In this document: piece after piece, positions 36,748-44,933 of the stretch | How positions within the stretch are numbered: position 1 is the first letter of the stretch | How the letters are laid out: every line of letters begins with the position of its first letter | Origin: Algoriphagus marincola DSM 16067 | GTDB taxonomy: Bacteria > Bacteroidota > Bacteroidia > Cytophagales > Cyclobacteriaceae | Reading direction: 5' to 3' | Length of the DNA: 53,330 nucleotides | NCBI RefSeq assembly: GCF_000429405.1 | Contig: NZ_KE386901.1 | Span: 11,001-64,330, forward strand | Position numbers and translations under genes: made by a program | Notes under the pieces: model-generated | What the model was told of the DNA's origin: nothing | Databases searched by the model: none | The model's input: the letters and a program-made list of their open reading frames with translations, nothing else

Positions 36748-37101
36748 ATGCATAATATGTATACAATACTGTTCTTCATACTTAGTATTACCCCTTTTGT
36801 ATTGTTTTTTATCCTCAAAAATATTTTCAATAAAAAGGAAACTTTTCTGCAAAAACACATAGAACAGCTTGATTTTGAGAAGGAAGTGATCAAAAGTGAT
36901 TTAAAAAAACATCAAGACAAAAATCTATTACTTGAAAAAGAACTGGTCAAAAACAATAAGCACATCATTGGATTACAAAGTGAGCTGGACAGATCCAAAA
37001 CCGAAAACGAGGCTCTTCGCAAATTGATCACTGAACTTCAAAAAAACAAAAAGACAAAAAATGATGATATCACCATTGAATATTTGGTGAAAAATCAGTG
37101 A
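36748..37101 (+). CDS. Small membrane-anchored coiled-coil protein, opposite strand
   Basis: A 117-aa protein beginning at the ATG at 36748 (MHNMYTILFF). A single hydrophobic helix (about residues 4-24, TILFFILSITPFVLFFIL) is followed by Lys-rich sequence and a long heptad-type coiled coil (about 32-100; LDFEKEVIKSDLKKHQ, LQSELDRSKTENEALRKLI). No family is recognised. It faces away from the structural operon and towards the ATPase gene, so it is the only plus-strand gene within the eCIS. It is probably an inner-membrane protein with a cytoplasmic coil. Function is unknown; it could be a regulator or assembly factor. Confidence 0.6.
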   Translation: MHNMYTILFFILSITPFVLFFILKNIFNKKETFLQKHIEQLDFEKEVIKSDLKKHQDKNLLLEKELVKNNKHIIGLQSELDRSKTENEALRKLITELQKNKKTKNDDITIEYLVKNQ

Positions 37102-37143
37102 TCCAAAGGCATTTGAGGCTCCTCTGTAGATTGATCTGATTAC

Positions 37144-38499
37144 TCAGCCAACGATACTTTTTCCCTCCTTAATCCGCTCCAAGCGTAATCCCTGAATAAT
37201 ATCTTTTTGCCGGATAGTTTTCTCATTCCTTTCCAAAGCCTTTAACAGGCAAAAATGAAGTACATTCACAATGGCAGCAGCGCTCAATTCCTCTTTTTCA
37301 GCCAAGTCACGAAGATCAATAGCATCATCGTATGCAAACTCGCCATGAAGTGCATTTTCCCATAATTGGAGCCGCTGGTAGTAGTCCGGCAATTCAAAAT
37401 CGACGACAAGCTGAAACCTTCTGAAAAAAGCCTCATCAATATTGTTCTTATAATTAGAACAAAGAATTACCAATCCATTAAAATCCTCCACACGCTGTAA
37501 TAGATAAGAAACCTCCTGATTGGCATAGCGGTCGTGAGAATCAGCAGTTTGGCTCCGCTTGCCAAAAAGCGCATCAGCCTCGTCAAAAAACAAGATCCAT
37601 TTCTTATTCTCCGCCAAGTCAAATACCCGTGATAAATTTTTTTCTGTCTCGCCGATGTATTTGGACACAACCAGGGATAAGTCAATTCTATACACATCCA
37701 GATCAAGCGTCTTGCCTAGAAGGGTTGCTGTCAAAGTTTTTCCTGTTCCCGGAGGTCCGGTAAATAAAGCCCGGAATCCTGGCTTGATCCTCCTCCCAAA
37801 TTGAAAGTCCTGTTTCAGTTTCTTTCCATAAATCAACCAATTTTGGATTTCCTTTATGCCTTGATGAACCTCCTCCCCTACTACTAAATCCGACCACTCC
37901 TGATCCGTTTGAATTCGTTTAGCAGGAAAGCTCCCGTCAAAATCAGGCTTATAATTCTCCCCTGTAGTCAGCAGGCTTAAATATTCTTTTGAAATCTTCA
38001 ATACGCCACTTAGAAAGGGCTCATCGGTTGATTGATGTTCCAATGAAAGAATCCCTTCCCTACTAAAGTAATGGTCAGATTCAAAGAGCCGTATCAGCTC
38101 AAATCGTTTTTCCAGATTCGATCCAGCCAATAAAAATACCGCAGTCTCACCGGTAGGCAAGAAGCCCCGGTGCTTCTCCCCTTTGATACCCCCAAATTCA
38201 GTAAAAGGCATATCATAGGTCTGATTCTTAATATGCAGAATATCCAATAAATGAGGCTTAACATGAGGCATTAAAGCCAAGAGCAAGACTAAACGCTCCT
38301 CCAAGCCCATTTGATGACGCTGGATTAGTTGGGCATAATCCGAAGAAGAATCCGAAAAATCCGGTAATTGAATTTTCTCAATAGCTGCTTCTGTTTGACT
38401 CTGTTCGAAGGTGATCTTACCTCGTAGAATAAGCAGCTCCTGGAACCATTGCATTTCTTGCTCCAGGCATTCGGCATTAGAAAAATTTGCTCCCGGCAT
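37144..38499 (-). CDS. AAA+ ATPase of the injection system (Afp15-like)
   Basis: A 451-aa protein: an N-terminal helical domain (1-200) and a AAA+ core with Walker A GPPGTGKT (248-255), Walker B ILFFDEADALF (302-312), sensor-1 CSN (347-349) and a paired Arg finger RRF (360-362). Such ATPases are present in every eCIS locus and are thought to aid assembly or release. It follows the EndoU gene by 50 bases and does not join the structural operon directly, being separated by the plus-strand coiled-coil gene. Confidence 0.93.
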   Translation of the reverse strand: MPGANFSNAECLEQEMQWFQELLILRGKITFEQSQTEAAIEKIQLPDFSDSSSDYAQLIQRHQMGLEERLVLLLALMPHVKPHLLDILHIKNQTYDMPFTEFGGIKGEKHRGFLPTGETAVFLLAGSNLEKRFELIRLFESDHYFSREGILSLEHQSTDEPFLSGVLKISKEYLSLLTTGENYKPDFDGSFPAKRIQTDQEWSDLVVGEEVHQGIKEIQNWLIYGKKLKQDFQFGRRIKPGFRALFTGPPGTGKTLTATLLGKTLDLDVYRIDLSLVVSKYIGETEKNLSRVFDLAENKKWILFFDEADALFGKRSQTADSHDRYANQEVSYLLQRVEDFNGLVILCSNYKNNIDEAFFRRFQLVVDFELPDYYQRLQLWENALHGEFAYDDAIDLRDLAEKEELSAAAIVNVLHFCLLKALERNEKTIRQKDIIQGLRLERIKEGKSIVG

Positions 38500-38549
38500 T
38501 TAATTGGAATTATTTAAAGATTAGTAAAAATTTTAAGAACAAGGGCATA

Positions 38550-39212
38550 TCATACCTCCGGATAAGCAGTGTCATCAGCAAAATGAATTTTACTTCCGAT
38601 CAATTGCGGAGGAACTCCAGGCTTCAACGATCCTTTTGAAACAACTTCTTTGTTTTGCTGTGTATGAGCTGAGGCTACCGTGGCTATTACCTGGTCTTGG
38701 GTCAATCCATCCGGGAAAAATGTAGATAACTTTGTTTTGCTGTGATCACTTTTCAGGCGAACCTGTTGGTTATAGACCCCTTTAGGTCCCACACTCTTAT
38801 TCATTACACCAAAAGCCTCATGCGTTGGTGAATTTCCCGCTTTAGAATGATAACCGTTCGGATTCCCATTGTTTTTTAATCCTCCATTGAAAATATGATC
38901 TGCCCAAGTGTTTCTGGTATGGCTGATAGCCGCATCCCAGTTATCCTGAGCAATACTAAGTTGAGCCAAAGAACTATCGACCCCTCCCCCACTTTGTGTC
39001 TTAGAATACTTATTTACCGATTCCTGGTAAGCCCGCAACTGTAAAGCCTGTGGACCGCTGACAGCCATTCTTTGAAAAGTTTGCTGGCCAAAAGTCTCAA
39101 AACGATTATCCGAAAACTTAAACACCGAATCAGCACTTTTTTCCTGTCCTGATGACTTTAAACTTCCTACTTGGCTCTCTTTTTTCTGCGTTTTGTCAGC
39201 ATGCGTATTCAT
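38550..39212 (-). CDS. EndoU-type nuclease, putative eCIS effector
   Basis: A 220-aa protein starting at ATG 39212; the longer frame uses a TTG at 39278. Residues 1-50 are polar and disordered, 54-63 read PQALQLRAYQ, and about 103-220 fit a bacterial EndoU nuclease: His106 in ADHIFNGG, His122 in NGYHSK, GVYNQQVRL, and STFFPDGLTQDQVIATV. EndoU enzymes cut RNA with a His-His-Lys centre. The PQ-LRAYQ phrase is common between the N-terminus and the payload of eCIS DUF4157 proteins, so it marks this as cargo although DUF4157 itself is missing. It is placed 50 bases upstream of the ATPase gene. No immunity gene is visible next to it. Confidence 0.7.
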   Translation of the reverse strand: MNTHADKTQKKESQVGSLKSSGQEKSADSVFKFSDNRFETFGQQTFQRMAVSGPQALQLRAYQESVNKYSKTQSGGGVDSSLAQLSIAQDNWDAAISHTRNTWADHIFNGGLKNNGNPNGYHSKAGNSPTHEAFGVMNKSVGPKGVYNQQVRLKSDHSKTKLSTFFPDGLTQDQVIATVASAHTQQNKEVVSKGSLKPGVPPQLIGSKIHFADDTAYPEV

Positions 39213-39604
39213 AGATATGTTTTTGAGGATTGAAAAAAGCCGTAACAGTTCTTTTGAATATAATGAAAATAAAAACAAGTAACCTGCACAACAAAGCCTG
39301 ATCGAGATTGGGCAATCAGAGAATTTGAAAAGCTTTCAGGGCATATTATTCACTTTCACAACCTAAATGATCAGACAAATGATAATAAGCTAAAGCCCAC
39401 TCATCCAGGCCTATTAATGTCTCTTAAGTTATTCATTGGAATTGAAGTTAGCAAGCAGCATTGCATAATTTCCTTAGTAAAAAGCAACTGCCATCAAAGA
39501 ACCTTCGATCAGGGAGCTGATCCCAAGACAATAAAAATTTACCAGAAGAAGTTTTTCCAAACATCGGATCATTTACTGCCATGAAGTCTCTAAGCTCAAT
39601 TTCC
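39213..39604. other. Gap between the Rhs array and the EndoU gene
   Basis: No supported gene. A short minus-strand frame of about 45 codons (from near 39580) has no recognisable content. The sequence just upstream of the EndoU start is AT-rich, but no well-spaced promoter is evident. Confidence 0.5.
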
Positions 39605-39895
39605 TTAAAAAATTAATCGAAAAGATCTTCTTTTGAGTAGGAAAAACCGGTAATTAATCCCTCTAGGTGTAGTCGAAACACCGTGGTGACAGTGTGAAGT
39701 TTTCCTACCTTGCTCCTGGTTACTATCCGGGTGTTGCACTCCTGACATCACCAAGGCAATCACATTTGCCTGTGCAAATTCATTGGGGGAAGCAGCCAGA
39801 TTTTGTCCGTATTCCCCAAGTATACGGATGATTTTCTGATTCAAGCTCGGTTTTGCTTGGTTCGGACTTTTTTGCGTAATGCTATAAATCTGCAA
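39605..39895 (-). pseudogene. Rhs-core scrap
   Basis: A fragment reading [20 protein letters not shown] then NEFAQANVIALVMS aligns with the same stretch in the Rhs genes at 42256, 44934 and 49478 ([19 protein letters not shown]). After about 45 residues the match ends in unrelated, probably palindromic-insert sequence (CACCGTGGTG near 39680). There is no start or toxin tip. It marks the left boundary of the Rhs array. Confidence 0.75.
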
Positions 39896-39907
39896 GCTAG
39901 TTGAAAA

Positions 39908-40483
39908 TCAGGGAAGTTTATTGTAGTTTTTAAGTTCAAGCTCTCCGTAAATATGTATTAAAATTGGGACTCGATAAATAACTTTACTAGAAAATTCACT
40001 CTTCGGTACAGAATTAAGATATTCATTAAAGAGGTCTTCTCCCATTGAAAACCTATCTTTAAATTTACCTAATAATTGAGCTACATTACATACAAGGTAT
40101 TTGTTTTTTGACTCAATTGGAAACTTATTCACGGCTTCATTAAAAATGAACCAGCTTCTAGTTTGATTTACTGGGAAACTTAATGTTAAATAAGTGCTGC
40201 TTTTATCATATAATCCCTTTAAGCTTAATAAAGAATCTCCCAAAACATATTCTAAATAAAACTCTTTATAGCTTTCTTTTGAATTGGATTTCAGATATCC
40301 TTCTTCAATTAAAAAATATTCGAAATAAGAGGCAATATCAATTAAACTAACTTCATCCTCCTCTTCATAATGGATAACATATTCATCCATTGATTTAAAT
40401 ACAAACTCTTCCTGTTTTGTCATTTCGTTTTCTTGAGTACAGGCAACACATACAAAGAAAATATAAATCGAAATCTTTTTCAT
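39908..40483 (-). CDS. Lipoprotein, candidate immunity protein of cassette A
   Basis: A 191-aa protein starting at ATG 40483 with a lipoprotein signal peptide (MKKISIYIFFVCVACTQ, lipid-modified Cys in VACT). The rest is acidic and soluble. The start overlaps the stop of the upstream tip by four bases (ATGA-type overlap), the arrangement typical of toxin-immunity pairs. No family is recognised. A periplasmic membrane-anchored protein would act on a toxin arriving in the periplasm. Confidence 0.7.
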   Translation of the reverse strand: MKKISIYIFFVCVACTQENEMTKQEEFVFKSMDEYVIHYEEEDEVSLIDIASYFEYFLIEEGYLKSNSKESYKEFYLEYVLGDSLLSLKGLYDKSSTYLTLSFPVNQTRSWFIFNEAVNKFPIESKNKYLVCNVAQLLGKFKDRFSMGEDLFNEYLNSVPKSEFSSKVIYRVPILIHIYGELELKNYNKLP

Positions 40484-40973
40484 TTTCCTAAAATCCAATT
40501 TCTCATGAAATCTTGATTATTGCTAAAATTTAGATACAATCCACCAGTTCCTCCCCAACGAATAAACCAATTACCATTTGGTTGAACGCCATCTTGGTAA
40601 TTAGAATGTGCAAAAGACAAACCTCTTCTAGGGCCATAGATTGGTATTTGATACATCATTTTGATAAGTTTATCTCCTATTTTATAAGAAGCATAAGAAT
40701 CCCCTCTTGGACCAAGAAAGGAGTTTATGGCATGCTGATTGGATCTTGATTCTAAATGTGTCCCTCCTATTCCTAAGCATTCAGTACTCAAGCATTCAAA
40801 TAATTTATTTAAATCTATTTCAGTCTCTTTAGTCATATGATACTTAATCCCCTTTAATAAATGCACAGCAATCTCATTTCTATCTGTTACATTTCTTAGA
40901 TTTAGAATTCCAGGATGATTAATGCCTTCGAAACCAAAAAATCCTCCTCCCATTTCCCCAAATCCTCATGCGC

Positions 40974-41221
40974 CAAATAAATTGGGCGTTCCTTCAAAAT
41001 GGCTTCTACCAGTTACTCTCCCTGTTTCCTTGACATAACTTTCAGTATAGCCCCCAAACACAGATCCTTTTTCTCCCCACTGAAATGTCACTACGTCGGT
41101 AATGACTGTACTAGATTCATATGATCCCGAAAAGGATATCGACCCTGTTGAATTTCTGGAATCTTGTGTCGAATATCCATCCGAATACTCAAACATCCCC
41201 TTGGGATCAGTGTATTTCATC
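40974..41221 (-). repeat. Rhs linker block nearly identical to 48634-48884
   Basis: About 248 bases encoding [17 protein letters not shown] through VKETGRVTGRSHF differ at only about eight to ten positions from the copy in cassette E, showing a recent duplication or gene conversion between cassettes A and E. Confidence 0.85.
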
Positions 41222-41308
41222 GCATTGTTAAAGCCATAGCGATACGGCGTCCAGTCAGGCGCTAGTTCCGCCAGCGGATCCACCACAAACCATCTTCCAA
41301 TTGCAGGA

Positions 41309-41340
41309 TTCCCGATACGCTTCGCTATCGGGACAGGCTA
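41309..41340. repeat. Short palindromic insertion, type 1, in cassette A
   Basis: About 30 bases (CCCGATA-CGCTTCGC-TATCGGG core) interrupt the Rhs codons for MYDPAIG, between TAT and ATCC, and shift the frame. A homologous insertion occurs at 45859-45892 at the same local target, TAYGATCC. Confidence 0.7.
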
Positions 41341-41392
41341 TACATCCTCGCCCCGTAATCATACCAGTTCACTCCCGAGTGGCCGTTTGCCT

Positions 41393-41456
41393 CCCGCCCT
41401 GCATGCCGGCCCTTCGCTAGATTAGCCCACTGGGCTAATCCTTAACGCTCACTCCT
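41393..41456. repeat. 64-bp palindromic insertion, type 2, copy 1
   Basis: The segment has a perfect GATTAGCCCA/TGGGCTAATC centre and interrupts the Rhs codons for YNGKEANG. It is homologous along its full 64 bases to 41480-41543. Confidence 0.7.
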
Positions 41457-41479
41457 CATTGTATAAATACGGATTTATT

Positions 41480-41543
41480 CCCGCGCTTCAAACTGGCCCC
41501 TCGCTAAATCAGTCCACAGGACTTATTCTTTACGCTCGGTCCT
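41480..41543. repeat. 64-bp palindromic insertion, type 2, copy 2
   Basis: This copy keeps the GGCCC-TCGCTA and TTTACGCTC blocks of copy 1, with a compensating change of the palindrome centre (AGTCCACAGGACT). It interrupts the codons for [10 protein letters not shown]. Differences on both sides of the hairpin suggest that pairing is maintained. Confidence 0.7.
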
Positions 41544-41646
41544 CACCATACTGATAGCCTAATCCAGATAATTCAACTCCTCAAGGATTATAATGCGTTT
41601 GCTACACGATAAGCGGACCGGTGCTTTGAATACGCAATTGATCAAA

Positions 41647-41668
41647 CCTGCCTTTGCCGGCAGACAGG
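41647..41668. repeat. 22-bp GC-rich palindromic insertion, type 3
   Basis: CCTGCC ... GGCAGACAGG, a form of the 22-base GC-rich palindrome, sits exactly between the Trp and Phe codons of ENVWFDQ in cassette A and shifts the frame. Confidence 0.7.
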
Positions 41669-41806
41669 CCAGACGTTTTCGGAAGTTTCATTGACCAAAA
41701 AGGTTTCGATATAGCAATCTTTCTTTACGGCAATCTTCTCAACGAGTTCTGGATACTTGTTTCGGGATTTATTTATCATTTTCAAATTAAATGAATGGTT
41801 TCGATT

Positions 41807-42259
41807 TTACTTTTCGCTAACCGGAATTCTATGTTTTTTCAAAAAATCTAAAATTATTGAAAGATTCTCTTTGTTATCTAATATTCGTAATTTTATTATT
41901 TTTCCTCCTACCGAAATTTTAAGCAAATCAACGGTTTTCAAAGCATAATGAATACAAAAGTAACTTAATCCTCCTATAGAAATACATGCAATTACACTAT
42001 AACCTAAAATATTGTAAAATCTAACTGTTCCTTCAGCTTCAGAAAAACCAGTGATTATATAATATAGAATAAAAAATAACAAGATTTGCAATAATAACCC
42101 CATTAACAATACAACTATCCAATTCTTAGTAGCCCTACCATTAGAAATAACTACTTTTTCGACATCTCTAAATGAAATAAATCTATATGTAAATTTATTT
42201 CGCGTTAAATGAATGCCTTTATTGGAAAACTTAAATGTTCTCTCATTTAATTCGTTCAT
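41807..42259 (-). CDS. Membrane protein, candidate immunity protein of cassette B
   Basis: A 150-aa protein with two membrane helices (about 48-70 and 85-110; IVVLLMGLLLQILLFFILYY and NILGYSVIACISIGGLSYF) and soluble ends. Its ATG overlaps the toxin stop by four bases (ATGA). No family is recognised. Position and coupling argue for an inner-membrane immunity protein. Confidence 0.7.
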   Translation of the reverse strand: MNELNERTFKFSNKGIHLTRNKFTYRFISFRDVEKVVISNGRATKNWIVVLLMGLLLQILLFFILYYIITGFSEAEGTVRFYNILGYSVIACISIGGLSYFCIHYALKTVDLLKISVGGKIIKLRILDNKENLSIILDFLKKHRIPVSEK

Positions 42260-44052
42260 GACTTAATGATTGGCTTGTTCAATGACGGAGAACCTTCTAA
42301 GGGTATTCCAGGTCCAAAATACGGTTGACTAGGAGTAGTTCCATATGGCTTTACAGGAACAAAAAGCCACAGTATGTTGTCTAAGTGATTTGATAAATGC
42401 TCACGTATATAGATACCTAACTTTGATTTTCCCAATTCAGTTCTTTCAAACAGTTTCCCACCTGGTAGATAATCAAACATATTAATTCCATCCCTTCCAT
42501 TCCAATCCTTATCAACCCAAAATAGCCTTCCTCTTTTATCTGACATTTGATACCAGGTCTCATCATTCTTTGTTTCTGAAACTCCTGTGTATCCATATCC
42601 GCGCCCATTCTTTCTGACTACTTCATTTGGCGACTTTTTAGGATCAGATTGGGTATCTCGGTTAGTTTTACTTTGATCACCACTATTGACCGATACTATC
42701 GAATTCGATGAAGTTTTCTGCTCTTCTGATTTTTCCTTTTTATCTGAAAGGTAATCACCATCCTCAGTATGACTCCATACATTGCCGACTTCAATATCCT
42801 CTCCGTACCCTCCCTTCACATACTCAAACATCCCCGTCGGATCGGCGTATTTCATCGGGTTGTTAAAGCCATAGCGATACGGCGTCCAGTCAGGCGCTAG
42901 TTCCGCCAGCGGATCCAACACAAACCACCTCCCGATGGCTGGATCGTAAAGCCTCGCTCCATAATCGTACAGATTCACTCCCAAGTGGCCGTTTGCCTCC
43001 TTGCCATTATAAAGATAAGGATTCACCTTGATTCCGCCATATTGGTAACCAAGTCCAGAAAGCTCCACTCCCCATGGGTCGTAGTGCGTTTCTTGCACGA
43101 TGAGAGGACCGGTGCTTTGGATGCGGAATTGATCGAACCACACATTCTCACTGGTTTCGTTGACAAGAAATGTTTCAATATATCCGTCTTTGGGAATTGC
43201 AATTTTCTTTATCAATTCTTCATGCTTATTCCTTGCCTTCTTACTCAGCACGACTTTACCCTGTTCATACAAGTTGCTATCCGCATCATACAAGGCATAA
43301 CCCATATAGGCCTCTGGTGCCGGTTTCTGTTGCACTTCTGACAATACCAAGGCAATCACATTTGCCAGTGCAAATTCATTAGGGGAAGCAGCCAGATTTT
43401 GTCCGTATTCACCAAGTGTACGGATGATTTTCTGATCCAGTCCTGTTCGTGCAAAAGTCGCAGGACTAAGCCGAATCTTCTTGGGATCGACGTATTTCCC
43501 AAATACCCCAAGCTCCACACTGTCACCTTCCTGGACTTCCTGTGATCTGGAAGGGCCTAAGATCCTTCCTCTATCCGCATTTAGCCAGGCGGTGGCATAG
43601 CCTCCCGGGGTCTTGTTATGCTCCCCGGCTCCCTGTCTGGTTTCTTTGATATTTTGGAACAGTTCTTCTTCTTCGGCTGCCTTCTCCGGCTCCATGGTAG
43701 CGATTCTCATCGCCGAAACAGGTGCTCGGACTACTTGCCGCACATTGCCTAAATGATCCTTGATAAAGAATTCGTATTGGAAAGCTCCACTCTCAAAAGC
43801 TGCCCGCCCTTCCTCGTGCAGGATATAGCTCATCGCACTCCCTTCCAAGACAAACTCGCCGATATAGTTCAGTGTCGTGACCGTACTGCCATCCCGGTTG
43901 ATTTGCTGTACCTTCATCCCCTCCGCATTGTACTGGTATTCGATCCTGCGGTTGCTTCCCGTAAAGGTGATGACCTTGGGAAGGTTCAGGTGGTTGTAGG
44001 TGAATTTTTTATTAGTATTCTTGTTTAGAATGACCCTGTAGAAGCTCCATAT
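42256..44052 (-). CDS. Rhs cassette B: 5'-truncated Rhs core with toxin-like tip
   Basis: The open frame extends from a TAG at 44053-44055 to 42256, so the ATG at 43917 is internal to Rhs sequence (ITFTGSNRRIEYQYNAEGMKV). The core holds the Rhs signatures [62 protein letters not shown] and NNPMKYADPTG. Beyond residue 370 of the 43917 frame the tip begins, with a Ser/Lys-rich linker and a C-terminal domain (GYTGVSETKNDETWYQMSD ... FERTELGKSKLGIYIREH). The tip is not recognised. No Rhs N-terminus is present, so expression would need an unusual start or recombination into a full Rhs gene. Confidence 0.8.
   Translation of the reverse strand: MWSFYRVILNKNTNKKFTYNHLNLPKVITFTGSNRRIEYQYNAEGMKVQQINRDGSTVTTLNYIGEFVLEGSAMSYILHEEGRAAFESGAFQYEFFIKDHLGNVRQVVRAPVSAMRIATMEPEKAAEEEELFQNIKETRQGAGEHNKTPGGYATAWLNADRGRILGPSRSQEVQEGDSVELGVFGKYVDPKKIRLSPATFARTGLDQKIIRTLGEYGQNLAASPNEFALANVIALVLSEVQQKPAPEAYMGYALYDADSNLYEQGKVVLSKKARNKHEELIKKIAIPKDGYIETFLVNETSENVWFDQFRIQSTGPLIVQETHYDPWGVELSGLGYQYGGIKVNPYLYNGKEANGHLGVNLYDYGARLYDPAIGRWFVLDPLAELAPDWTPYRYGFNNPMKYADPTGMFEYVKGGYGEDIEVGNVWSHTEDGDYLSDKKEKSEEQKTSSNSIVSVNSGDQSKTNRDTQSDPKKSPNEVVRKNGRGYGYTGVSETKNDETWYQMSDKRGRLFWVDKDWNGRDGINMFDYLPGGKLFERTELGKSKLGIYIREHLSNHLDNILWLFVPVKPYGTTPSQPYFGPGIPLEGSPSLNKPIIKS
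43079..43218 (-). repeat. 140-bp block identical to 50472-50611
   Basis: By eye the 140 bases covering the Rhs codons for [18 protein letters not shown] through VQETHYD are identical in cassettes B and F, including third positions. Such tracts would be good substrates for homologous recombination between cassettes. Confidence 0.85.
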
Positions 44053-44242
44053 CTAGGGATGAATGAGATTCTGGGATTACAGTTCGCTAGAGACACTTGG
44101 GTCGAATTGCAAATTCCACACAGCGAGGGGGGGGGACTTACTTTAATTCCTCCATATTGATACACTTGACCAGTTTACTCAACCACTGTTGCACTTTAAG
44201 GATTTCAATCTAGTAAAAGCTTGTTCATTTTTTCAAACTAAT
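44053..44242. other. Junction between cassettes B and C with Rhs scrap and G9 tract
   Basis: No gene. On the minus strand a scrap encoding YQYGGIKV (44138-44162) is Rhs-derived and runs straight into a nine-G/C homopolymer (44127-44135), after which Rhs similarity stops. The remainder shows nothing recognisable. Confidence 0.6.
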
Positions 44243-44926
44243 CTATGGGAGATAGTATTTCAAATCTGATATTTTGTAAGGAACTAGTGTAATTCCAGTT
44301 GTATCATTTGAAATTACCTTTGCTGTCGATACCCAAATAGTATCTTTTCTATTGTTCAAATACAAATTTGCAATTGGTTCGTAAAATGAAATAATAGTAG
44401 TATCATTCTCCTTTTGCAAAACTTCAAAGTATCCATTTTCTAAAAACTTAACTATTTGTTCAGATGGAACAATAAGCTCGTAACCATTTCGAATGCTATC
44501 AGCATTTGAAATTAAACTGGACTGAACCTCTATTGCCTTGCCGCCAGATGGGAAGGCTTCTAAAAAATTACCCGTTCCGTCATCGAAGATAAAATAATTC
44601 CATTCATAATTCATAGTAACTTGAGGCTCCAAATAACATAAAAAACTTCTCCACCACGATTTTTCTTTACATGAATAAAAATTCTTATAAACTCTGATAT
44701 AAATTTTAGACGTGTCACCCCATTCAAGATTTTTGAACCAAACAAACTCAGAGTGATCGTCTGTCTCCCTAATCAATGGACCACTTAATTGGTTTATTAA
44801 AGGTTGAGGAACTATTGCAACTAACTCTTCCTTGGCAATTGAACTCATTTTATGAGTACTTCTTGGCCATAAGAAATATACTATAAATGAGAGTGAAATA
44901 ATAAATAGTATTGTCTTTGATTTCAT
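44243..44926 (-). CDS. Membrane-anchored candidate immunity protein of cassette C
   Basis: A 228-aa protein starting at ATG 44926 (MKSKTILFIISLSFIVYFLW), seven bases after the stop of the cassette C tip. An N-terminal membrane helix is followed by a soluble extracytoplasmic domain with conserved-looking Trp and Cys (FYSCKEKSWWRSFLCYLEP). The family is unknown. A longer frame to 45028 overlaps the tip and is rejected. Confidence 0.65.
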   Translation of the reverse strand: MKSKTILFIISLSFIVYFLWPRSTHKMSSIAKEELVAIVPQPLINQLSGPLIRETDDHSEFVWFKNLEWGDTSKIYIRVYKNFYSCKEKSWWRSFLCYLEPQVTMNYEWNYFIFDDGTGNFLEAFPSGGKAIEVQSSLISNADSIRNGYELIVPSEQIVKFLENGYFEVLQKENDTTIISFYEPIANLYLNNRKDTIWVSTAKVISNDTTGITLVPYKISDLKYYLP

Positions 44927-44933
44927 TTCCTTT

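Larger units (their letters stand above)
40480..41762 (-). pseudogene. Rhs cassette A: broken Rhs core plus toxin-like tip
   Basis: The right part (about 41160-41762) is an Rhs core with frame lost at several short insertions (around 41310, 41393, 41480, 41647). From 41286 the frame reads [20 protein letters not shown], then a linker nearly identical to cassette E. At 40966-40968 an in-frame TGA stands where cassette E has GGA. Directly in frame after it comes the 157-aa tip (from 40953; LNLRNVTDRNEIAVHLLKG ... WFIRWGGTGGLYLNFSN). The tip is not a family I recognise. The whole is a decayed donor cassette rather than an expressed toxin. Confidence 0.8.

Noticed and set aside
36727..36748. TTG start at 36727 for the coiled-coil gene
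   Set aside because: The ATG at 36748 directly precedes the membrane helix and is a normal start; the extra seven residues add nothing.
39440..39590. Short minus-strand frame (about 45 codons) before the EndoU gene
   Set aside because: No recognisable domain, weak start context, and no coupling to a neighbour.
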